A program made the position numbers and the translations under genes. From UBA2336 sp046294915 (GTDB lineage: Bacteria > Bacteroidota > Bacteroidia > Cytophagales > Cyclobacteriaceae), in assembly GCA_046294915.1 (NCBI GenBank), contig JBKBOE010000047.1, forward strand, positions 1 to 23,322: a stretch of DNA of 23,322 nucleotides. The letters are read 5' to 3'. The notes below the pieces were generated by a model. It was not told where the DNA came from and did no database searches. It worked only from the letters and a program-made list of their open reading frames with translations. Positions 8,014 through 14,435 of this stretch are shown here, piece by piece. Numbering within the stretch: position 1 is the stretch's first letter; the number at the start of each line of letters is the position of its first letter.

Positions 8014-8039
8014 TTTTCAAATCATCTAATTTTCAAATT
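8014..8039 (+). repeat. Right arm of imperfect inverted repeat around the four-helix-bundle gene
   Basis: TTTTCAAATCATC followed by TAATTTTCAAATT. It is complementary to 7616-7641 with equal spacing and no gaps, about 20 of 26 positions. It ends three bases before the scoB start codon. The two halves of the arm are themselves near-repeats of TTTTCAAAT. Confidence 0.7.
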
Positions 8040-8042
8040 AAC

Positions 8043-8699
8043 ATGTTAGATAAAATAGGGATAGCTAAACGCATAGCCAAGGAAGTTAAAGATGGCATGT
8101 ATATTAACTTAGGCATTGGCATCCCAACGCTGGTGGCCAACTACATACCTGCCAACCTTAACGTAGTATTGCAATCGGAAAACGGACTATTAGGAATTGG
8201 CCCTTTCCCAACTGAAGACCAGGTTGATCCTGACCTGATCAATGCCGGTAAGCAAACCATTACCATGTTACCCGGGTCGGCTTTGTTCAGTTCAGCCGAG
8301 AGCTTCGCCATGATACGGGGCGGGCATATTGATCTCACTATTCTGGGGGCTATGGAAGTAAGTGAAAATGGCGACATCGCCAACTGGAAAGTACCCGGTA
8401 AAATGGTGAAAGGCATGGGTGGGGCGATGGATCTTGTAGCTTCGGCCGACCATATTATTGTAGCCATGCAGCATTGCAGCAAAGAGGGTGCTTCAAAACT
8501 GTTGCCGAATTGTACACTACCCATTACCGGATTGCGTTGCGTTAAACGAATTGTTACGGATATGGCCGTGTTAGATGTAATGCCTACCGGGGGATTTAAG
8601 CTCCTGGAGCGCGCACCAGACGTAAGCGTGGAACAAATAAAAAATGCAACTGCGGGTAAACTTATTATTGAAAATGAAATTCCCGTGATGACATTCTGA
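8043..8699 (+). CDS. scoB: 3-oxoacid CoA-transferase subunit B
   Basis: Subunit B of the CoA-transferase whose subunit A is encoded at 6924-7622. It supplies the catalytic glutamate that forms the glutamyl-CoA thioester: SENGLLGIG with Glu46. Other family segments are LGIGIPTLVANYIP (23-36) and GGHIDLTILGAMEVSENGDIAN. At 218 residues the length is standard. The leader immediately before the ATG is the right inverted repeat of the four-helix-bundle insert, so its translation signals may have been changed by that insertion. gldC follows after 17 nt. Confidence 0.94.
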   Translation: MLDKIGIAKRIAKEVKDGMYINLGIGIPTLVANYIPANLNVVLQSENGLLGIGPFPTEDQVDPDLINAGKQTITMLPGSALFSSAESFAMIRGGHIDLTILGAMEVSENGDIANWKVPGKMVKGMGGAMDLVASADHIIVAMQHCSKEGASKLLPNCTLPITGLRCVKRIVTDMAVLDVMPTGGFKLLERAPDVSVEQIKNATAGKLIIENEIPVMTF

Positions 8700-8716
8700 T
8701 TTACTGCCTAACTAAA

Positions 8717-9058
8717 ATGAGAAAAACAACCATCAACTTTAGCGTAGAGCTTGACAACAATAACGTGCCCGAAAAAATCCATTGGAATGCTTCGGACAAG
8801 CCCGACCTGGCGCCAACGGAGACCAAATCCATAAGCATTTCTCTCTGGGATCAGCTACAAAAAAACACCCTCCGGATTGACCTCTGGACCAAGGATATGC
8901 CCGTTGACGAAATGAAACGCTTCTATATTGATTGCCTGGGCGGCCTTGCCCAGAGTATTCTGTCCTCGACAGGGGACGAATTTATGGCCAACGAAACCCA
9001 AGCCCTTTGCGAACGCCTGGTTAACCACATACGGCATGAAAATTCGCAAAACAGGTGA
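8717..9058 (+). CDS. gldC: Gliding motility protein GldC
   Basis: Small cytoplasmic-looking protein without a signal peptide, 113 residues. It resembles GldC of Flavobacterium, an accessory gene of Bacteroidota gliding motility. Recognisable parts are TTINFSVELDNNNVPEKIHW, the short Asp/Lys-rich centre with KSISISLWDQ, LRIDLWTKDMPVDEMK and the C-terminal helix. Its biochemical role is unknown; it is thought to help other Gld components stay stable. It closes the long plus-strand run that started with ftsX. No strong terminator follows. Confidence 0.88.
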   Translation: MRKTTINFSVELDNNNVPEKIHWNASDKPDLAPTETKSISISLWDQLQKNTLRIDLWTKDMPVDEMKRFYIDCLGGLAQSILSSTGDEFMANETQALCERLVNHIRHENSQNR

Positions 9059-9097
9059 CGCCTAAAGCGTTCCTTTAACGAAATCGCAATCGTTTAC

Positions 9098-9127
9098 TTT
9101 GTTTTTTAGTAAAATTTTGTACTTTTC
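9098..9127 (+). promoter_or_regulatory. Putative Bacteroidota promoter for the TonB receptor operon
   Basis: A TTTG -33 box (9098-9101) is followed after 18 nt by TACTTTTC (9120-9127), which matches 7 of 8 positions, counting the free ones, of the -7 consensus TAnnTTTG. The predicted transcription start would fall near 9134, leaving a leader of about 75 nt before the receptor ATG. It is the best candidate in the 151-nt gap. Confidence 0.45.
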
Positions 9128-9140
9128 AGAATAGTACAAA
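9116..9140. promoter_or_regulatory. Perfect 8-bp inverted repeat, possible operator
   Basis: TTTGTACT (9116-9123) and AGTACAAA (9133-9140) are perfect reverse complements around a 9-nt spacer. The dyad covers the putative -7 box and the predicted transcription start. That position suits a repressor site for the TonB receptor and SGNH hydrolase genes. It is not followed by a T-tract, so it is not a terminator. Confidence 0.45.
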
Positions 9141-9209
9141 TAGTATTCTTACTAGTAACCAAAACACAATTAATTATTTCACAAAAACCAACCACCTAAA
9201 AAAAACTGT

Positions 9210-11942
9210 ATGGAGAAGTTTTACAAACGTTCGTGGGCACTGGCAGTACCTATGCTGCTGGGCATCACGATAGCCTTTGCCCAAACAACTATTTCGGGGC
9301 AAGTAAAAGATGAAACCGGAACACCCATGCCAGGGGTAAACATTATCGTTAAAGGTACAACGGATGGAACAGTGTCTGATGCCAGCGGTAATTTTACCCT
9401 AAACACAGGAAAAACTGTGCCTTTAACCCTTCGGTTTTCATTTATCGGCTACCGAAGCATGGAAATGGAAGTTACCGGTGCAACATCCGGAATTGATGTA
9501 GCCCTGGAATCAGACCCGCTTGGTCTTGATGAAATTGTAGTTATTGGCCAGGGCCAGCGTGCTGAATTTATGAAAGCTCCGGTAACGGCCTACCGGGTAG
9601 GATCACTGGATATACGCCAGGTACCTGCTCCTGATTTTTATGAATCCGTATCCTACCAGCCTGGCGTACAAATGAATGCCGGCAGCTTGAATTTCCAGGC
9701 CATGAACACCCGCGGGTTTGCTACAATTGCCAACGTGCGATTCGTTCAACTGGTTGATGGAATGGATACCTCGGCACCTATCCTCAACTTCCCCACAGGT
9801 AACCTGGTTGGTATTAGCGAACTGGATGCCGAAAGTTTAGACCTGCTTCCCGGTGCGTCATCGGCACTTTACGGACCCAACGCGTTCAACGGCATTATCC
9901 TGATGAACAGCAAATCGCCATTTGAGTATCAGGGCCTGAGTGTAACCGCTAAAGGAGGCGTAACCCGTTCGGATGCGCAAGGGGAAGCCAACCCGATGTA
10001 CAATTTCGGGTTACGCTACGCAAAAGCATTCAGCGATAAGTTCGCTTTCAAAGTTAACTTCTCCTGGGCTGATGCTACGGATTGGCTCGGCAACGATTAC
10101 CGCACCCACCGGCCCGACCCTGAAAACCCGATAAGCCAAACCAGTTTGCCCTACTTTGACGGGCTGAATTTGTATGGCGATGAAACGGTAATCAATACGG
10201 GAATTCCCGGTTTTTCCCCTTTAACCCGTACAGGCTTTAAAGAAGAAGATCTGATTGATAACTACGATGCCAGCAGCATGAAGTATGATGTAGCATTGCA
10301 CTACCGGTTTAATCCAAACCTGGAGTTAAGTTACGCCTACCGATTTGGTGGCGGTAATACCGTTTACCAGGGCAGTGAGAAATATGCGATACGCGATTTC
10401 ACCCAACAGTTTCACAAGGTAGAACTTAAAGGCAAGAACTTTTTTGTGCGTGGTTATACTACCCAAACCGATGCCGGCAAGTCGTATAACATGAGTGCGC
10501 TGGGTGCATTTGTAAACGAAGCGTTTCGCACATCGGCTACCGGTCCATCCGGAGGCTGGGTACAAGATTACGTACTGGCTTACAACGGAGCTATTCCTAC
10601 GGTTACACCAGGCGACCATGCTGCCGCCAGAATCTTTGCCGACCGCCTGATCCCTGCATCAAATACCCAACAATTTAAAGATACAGTTAATGCCGTTCGT
10701 AACCGCTACTTCCAGCGCACGCCACCGGGCGCCAAATTCATTGACAACTCCAGGCTATACCATGCCGAATTCAACTACCGGTTTGACGATATGATTACCT
10801 GGGCTGAAGTGCAAATTGGCGGTAACTTCAGAAGATATGACTTATTCTCTGATGCCACGGTTTACAACGAAGATCCGGATGGAGATGGTACTGCCGGAAG
10901 AATTACCATTGATGAATATGGCGCTTACTTGCAAGTTGCTAAGGAACTAGGTAAGCTGAAACTAACAGGTTCCATACGTCACGATAAAAACCAAAACTTC
11001 GATGGGTTGTGGACACCCCGCCTTTCAGCCGTGTTCGCAGCCAGCGAAAACAGTTTCTTCAGGGCCTCCTTCCAGACCGGGTTCCGAAATCCCGATACGC
11101 AAGCGCAGTTCATCTACTTCCCCACCGGTTCAGGCATTCTCCTGGGAAGCACAAAAGCCAATGCCGAGCGCTATGGCGTGCATAATGGCGGAGCTTATAC
11201 GGAAAGTTCGTGGTTAGCATACAGGGCCTCAGGTGGAGGAATTGACGGCACAACTGGAGCACTCATTGGTGGCAACCAATCGTTGTTGGAAACCGCAAAC
11301 ATCCCCTACATAAAACCTGAAAAATTGCAGAGTATAGAGATAGGCTATAAAGGTTCATTCAACAAAAGCCTGCTGGTAGATGTATACGTATTCTATAATA
11401 CCTATAAAAACTTTATTGGCGATCAGTTGGTGTACAGTAAACTGCCCACCACCCACAAAGGAAATGCCGTACCTGCAGGAACATTGTGGGCACCCTACGT
11501 GAATTCTCCTGAAGAAATCACTTCACTTGGTTCCGGGGTTAACCTGAGCTACACCTTCCTGAAAGGCTATGTGGCAACCGCTAACTACACCTTCCAGAAT
11601 TACGATGCCAATGAAGAAGAGTTTATTGCAGGGTTTAATACACCCGAAAACAAGATTATGGTAGGCCTGAGTAACCGCAACATCAACAACACAGGTTTCG
11701 GGTTTAACCTGAATTACCGCTGGCAGCAGGAATTTGTGTGGAACTCCGGCTTTGGAAACTGGAACGTGCCTGAGTACGGTGTGTTCGATGCCATGGTGAG
11801 TTATAAAGTTAACTCCATGAAGGCTACCCTTAAACTGGGCGGCACTAATCTTTTGGGAGGCGATTACCGACCAAACTTCGGCTCCAGTTTTGTCGGCCAG
11901 CAATACTACCTGTCAATAACGTTTGATGAGTTGTTTAAATAA
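9210..11942 (+). CDS. TonB-dependent outer membrane receptor with CarboxypepD_reg-like domain
   Basis: Outer-membrane active transporter powered by TonB. A signal peptide covers residues 1-25 (cleavage after AFAQ). An N-terminal carboxypeptidase-regulatory-like beta domain follows (about 28-108; ISGQVKDETGTPMPGVNIIV, GTTDGTVSDASGNFTL). Next comes the TonB-box-like LDEIVVIGQGQ and a plug domain (about 120-235, with LLPGASSALYGPNAFNGIIL). The 22-strand-type barrel fills the rest, ending in YYLSITFDELF. At 910 residues it is of usual length. It has the N-terminal domain of SusC-like receptors, but the next gene encodes an SGNH-hydrolase lipoprotein rather than a SusD protein, with only 20 nt between. 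The substrate is unknown; the partner suggests an ester-containing lipid or acylated compound. Confidence 0.93.
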   Translation: MEKFYKRSWALAVPMLLGITIAFAQTTISGQVKDETGTPMPGVNIIVKGTTDGTVSDASGNFTLNTGKTVPLTLRFSFIGYRSMEMEVTGATSGIDVALESDPLGLDEIVVIGQGQRAEFMKAPVTAYRVGSLDIRQVPAPDFYESVSYQPGVQMNAGSLNFQAMNTRGFATIANVRFVQLVDGMDTSAPILNFPTGNLVGISELDAESLDLLPGASSALYGPNAFNGIILMNSKSPFEYQGLSVTAKGGVTRSDAQGEANPMYNFGLRYAKAFSDKFAFKVNFSWADATDWLGNDYRTHRPDPENPISQTSLPYFDGLNLYGDETVINTGIPGFSPLTRTGFKEEDLIDNYDASSMKYDVALHYRFNPNLELSYAYRFGGGNTVYQGSEKYAIRDFTQQFHKVELKGKNFFVRGYTTQTDAGKSYNMSALGAFVNEAFRTSATGPSGGWVQDYVLAYNGAIPTVTPGDHAAARIFADRLIPASNTQQFKDTVNAVRNRYFQRTPPGAKFIDNSRLYHAEFNYRFDDMITWAEVQIGGNFRRYDLFSDATVYNEDPDGDGTAGRITIDEYGAYLQVAKELGKLKLTGSIRHDKNQNFDGLWTPRLSAVFAASENSFFRASFQTGFRNPDTQAQFIYFPTGSGILLGSTKANAERYGVHNGGAYTESSWLAYRASGGGIDGTTGALIGGNQSLLETANIPYIKPEKLQSIEIGYKGSFNKSLLVDVYVFYNTYKNFIGDQLVYSKLPTTHKGNAVPAGTLWAPYVNSPEEITSLGSGVNLSYTFLKGYVATANYTFQNYDANEEEFIAGFNTPENKIMVGLSNRNINNTGFGFNLNYRWQQEFVWNSGFGNWNVPEYGVFDAMVSYKVNSMKATLKLGGTNLLGGDYRPNFGSSFVGQQYYLSITFDELFK

Positions 11943-11962
11943 AACCTGAAAATTTCCAGTAT

Positions 11963-13531
11963 ATGAAAAAGATAAAATTTTTAAGTGTAGTACTAACCTT
12001 GCTGTTTATGCTCAGTTGCGAGCAGGAGATTTTGGTACAAACCGACCCCGATCCAGAACCGGAACCTACCGGTGAATCGGGCTCGGCAAACTTTACCAAG
12101 TTTGTATCCATCGGTAATTCACTAACGGCAGGCTACATGTCCAGCGCATTGTTTGCCTTTGGCCAGCAAAACTCCTATCCGGCAATTATGGCCGAGCACT
12201 TTGCCTACGTAAGCGAAAACGATCCGTTCGATCAGCCCATGGTTACCTCCGTTAATGGGTGCTATAACCCAACGGAGGGTTGTACATTAGGCCGGTTGAT
12301 CCTTTTTGACCCAGACGGACCCGCAGGACCGGAATCGGCTAAACCCACCCCTTCAGGTACTTCAGGTGTTCCGGCACCTTACAACACAAATGCAACCGAC
12401 CACTTGCTTGCATTGGCTCCTTATACCGGCAACAAAGACAACCTGAATAACTTTGGTGTACCGGGGATCATCCTGGCGCAGGCCCTTACTCCGGCAACCG
12501 GAGGCCCTCCGCCACCAGCACCCAACCCGGCTTACAATCCGTACTTTGCACGGTTTGCCAAAAACCCCAGTACCGATGGTACTACCGGCTCCACCATAAT
12601 TAGCGATGCCCTGGCGACCAACCCAACGTTTGTCTCCTTCTGGCTTGGAAATAATGATGTGCTTGGCTATGCTGTTGGTGGCGCTTCAAACCCTTCTATA
12701 TTAACAAGTGTTGCCGCTTTTACTGCACAGTACAGTGCTGCCATTGACGCTATATTAGCTCATCCAAACAATGTTAAAATGGTGGTGGGTAATATTCCCA
12801 ATGTTACCACCATCCCGTATTTCAGGCTTGTACCTCACAATCCGGTAGTGATTACCAGCCAGGCACAAATTGATGCCATTAATGCTGGGTATGCTCCCTA
12901 TAATGCCGGATTGGATTTAGCCTTTGGCGAAGGAGCTATAACCGCAGAAGAACGAGATAGGCGGAAGGTGGTTTTTGCTGTTGGCCAAAACCCGGTAGTT
13001 ATTGTTGATGAATCGCTTACCGATCTTAGTGGTTTGGGCTTGCCCAGTTATCGTGAAGCAACCGCTCAGGATCTTCTGGTGCTTCCGGCAGCTTCCTTTA
13101 TTGGAACTACGGTTGGCGGAGATCCAACGTTAATCAATGGGGTTACCGTACCCCTAGCCGATAAGTGGGTACTCATTCCTTCTGAAATTACAGAGATCAC
13201 TACCCGAATCAGCGATTTCAATGCGGCTATTGCAGCAAAAGTTGCAGCAAACGCCACGCGCATTGCCCTGGCTGATATCAATGCAAAATTCAATGAACTT
13301 GCATCAAGCCCTATTGGAGGCCTTGTGGTAGATGGCCTGTTCATCCGGTCCACCATGCCTCCACCTAACGGTGTATTTTCTGAGGATGGTGTTCACCCTA
13401 ACCCTCGCGGATCGGCTTATATTGCTAAAATTTTCATTCAGGCAATTAATGCCAAGTTTGGTTCAACGGTACCTGAGCCTAATATATCGAAGTACTATGG
13501 AACTTACTTCCCGGTAAGTCCTGCACTTTAA
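11963..13531 (+). CDS. SGNH/GDSL-type esterase, outer-membrane lipoprotein
   Basis: Predicted secreted lipoprotein with a serine esterase fold. The signal sequence ends in the lipobox MLSC with Cys19, followed by an acidic Asp/Pro/Glu linker (27-38). The SGNH blocks are in order: block I SIGNSLTAGY with Ser53, block II NNFGVPG (162-168), block III WLGNND (228-232) supplying the Asn, and block V EDGVHPNPRG with Asp475 and His478. At 522 residues it is larger than minimal SGNH enzymes; the extra part lies between blocks III and V. It is co-transcribed with the TonB receptor 20 nt upstream, so it probably hydrolyses esters at the cell surface or in the periplasm to serve uptake. The true substrate is unknown. 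Confidence 0.9.
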   Translation: MKKIKFLSVVLTLLFMLSCEQEILVQTDPDPEPEPTGESGSANFTKFVSIGNSLTAGYMSSALFAFGQQNSYPAIMAEHFAYVSENDPFDQPMVTSVNGCYNPTEGCTLGRLILFDPDGPAGPESAKPTPSGTSGVPAPYNTNATDHLLALAPYTGNKDNLNNFGVPGIILAQALTPATGGPPPPAPNPAYNPYFARFAKNPSTDGTTGSTIISDALATNPTFVSFWLGNNDVLGYAVGGASNPSILTSVAAFTAQYSAAIDAILAHPNNVKMVVGNIPNVTTIPYFRLVPHNPVVITSQAQIDAINAGYAPYNAGLDLAFGEGAITAEERDRRKVVFAVGQNPVVIVDESLTDLSGLGLPSYREATAQDLLVLPAASFIGTTVGGDPTLINGVTVPLADKWVLIPSEITEITTRISDFNAAIAAKVAANATRIALADINAKFNELASSPIGGLVVDGLFIRSTMPPPNGVFSEDGVHPNPRGSAYIAKIFIQAINAKFGSTVPEPNISKYYGTYFPVSPAL

Positions 13532-13549
13532 ACATCAACTAATCGAATT

Positions 13550-13580
13550 AAAACCCTGGCGGCAGTCGTCAGGGTTTTTT
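13550..13580. terminator. Terminator between convergent genes, probably bidirectional
   Basis: AAACCCTG (13551-13558) pairs with CAGGGTTT (13570-13577). The stem is extended inward by G-U, C-G and G-C around a 5-nt loop, with a T-run on the plus strand to 13581. On the minus strand the stem ends in TTTTAATT, so it can also end the ydcF-like transcript, whose stop codon touches it at 13580. Confidence 0.88.
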
Positions 13581-14344
13581 TATAAATAACCGGCAAGCCA
13601 ATAGGCTAGAAAGCCCGTCCATTCTTTAAAAAGTTTACTCCAAATCAGTAAGGCATCAACCTTTGGAATAAACAATACGTCCAGCGTATAGTAACGGGGG
13701 TGAGTATAGAAATCGGTTGAAAAAGGGGCAACCCTGATACCTGCCTTCCGAAAACAGGCTACCGACCTGCGCATATGAAACCCGGAGGTAATCAGCAATA
13801 TATCATCCTGAGTGTTTAATGCCGGTACCTGTTTAACGTTGACGGCCGACTCGTAGGTGTTTCGGGATTCATTCTCAATAATCAGGCTATCGGCAGGCAC
13901 ACCCATCAACACCAAAGCCCTGGCAATATCATCGGCCTCTTTACGGCTTGCAGTTAACAACCGGCCGGTACCTCCTGAAACGATTATTTTCCGGATGATT
14001 CCGCGTTTGTACAAATCAACGGCATGTATTACGCGGTCGGCTCCATGCTGAAAAAATACCCGATCGGTTAATTCAGCATCGTTACTTGTAACACCGGTTA
14101 AGATTACGCCAAACGCATAGCTTCCGGCTATCTTGGTATACGGGGTTGGCGGTACCTCCCACCGTTGCATAATTTCATTGGCTATAAACTCGTTTGAAAA
14201 AAAATAAAGTAATCCGAAAGCCAGCCAAAACAGTCGCTTGCGCCAATGGGTTGTTTTAATAAATGCAGATATAAGGAAAATCAAACAGGTTAACACCAGC
14301 GGCATAACCAGGTAGCCCAGCGTTTTGGAAAGGACGAAGAACAT
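13580..14344 (-). CDS. YdcF/SanA-like DUF218 membrane protein
   Basis: ElyC/SanA/YdcF family protein, linked in other bacteria to envelope integrity and lipid-carrier metabolism, without a proven reaction here. Two N-terminal membrane helices (about 10-29 and 37-55) precede the DUF218 domain (about 73-225). Its landmarks are present: FGVILTG (78-84), RVIHAVDLYKRG (104-115), KIIVSGGTG (119-127), the acidic NESRNTYESAVNVK, and LLITSGFHMRRS. At 254 residues the length is typical. A possible 17-codon reading frame and a TACCTTTG promoter box precede it, and its 3' end shares the terminator with the SGNH lipoprotein gene. Confidence 0.9.
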   Translation of the reverse strand: MFFVLSKTLGYLVMPLVLTCLIFLISAFIKTTHWRKRLFWLAFGLLYFFSNEFIANEIMQRWEVPPTPYTKIAGSYAFGVILTGVTSNDAELTDRVFFQHGADRVIHAVDLYKRGIIRKIIVSGGTGRLLTASRKEADDIARALVLMGVPADSLIIENESRNTYESAVNVKQVPALNTQDDILLITSGFHMRRSVACFRKAGIRVAPFSTDFYTHPRYYTLDVLFIPKVDALLIWSKLFKEWTGFLAYWLAGYL

Positions 14345-14353
14345 TCCCGGATC

Positions 14354-14407
14354 TTAGAAAATCCTGATCAGGACTAAAAGGAGAATAATAAGGATGAGGA
14401 TGATCAT
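14354..14407 (-). CDS. Possible 17-residue hydrophobic peptide upstream of the ydcF-like gene
   Basis: ATG at 14407-14405 opens a frame reading MIILILIILLLVLIRIF and stops at 14356-14354, nine bases before the ydcF-like start. It is almost wholly aliphatic and could span a membrane once. It lies 20 nt downstream of a TACCTTTG box and is the first frame on that transcript. A 12-bp palindrome TCCTGATCAGGA (14362-14373) followed by TTTTCT on the minus strand lies in its 3' end and could form a weak hairpin. It could be a tiny membrane protein, a leader peptide or chance; no homologue is known to me. Confidence 0.35.
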   Translation of the reverse strand: MIILILIILLLVLIRIF

Positions 14408-14427
14408 GGTCTTTACACTTTCAGGGG

Positions 14428-14435
14428 CAAAGGTA
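14428..14435 (-). promoter_or_regulatory. Bacteroidota -7 box for the small peptide / ydcF-like transcript
   Basis: On the minus strand the bases read TACCTTTG, an exact fit to TAnnTTTG, directly after the stop codon of the ABC transporter gene. No clear TTTG -33 box is seen upstream. It lies 20 nt before the small hydrophobic frame. Confidence 0.45.

Noticed and set aside
8141..8524. Minus-strand open frame of 127 codons inside scoB
   Set aside because: It is wholly antisense to the conserved CoA-transferase sequence; rich in Pro/Ser/Arg as expected from antisense reading.
9058..9076. Small hairpin ACGC/GCGT right at the gldC stop, as a terminator
   Set aside because: Only 4 bp of stem and no real T-tract; too weak to call, although gldC has no other terminator.
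11523..11903. Minus-strand open frame of 126 codons inside the TonB receptor gene
   Set aside because: Antisense to the conserved barrel C-terminus, without signals or recognisable family.
14362..14373. TCCTGATCAGGA palindrome as a stand-alone terminator of the ABC gene
   Set aside because: It lies about 60 nt after the ABC stop, past a promoter box, with only a 4-bp stem possible around a loop; it is mentioned only with the small peptide.
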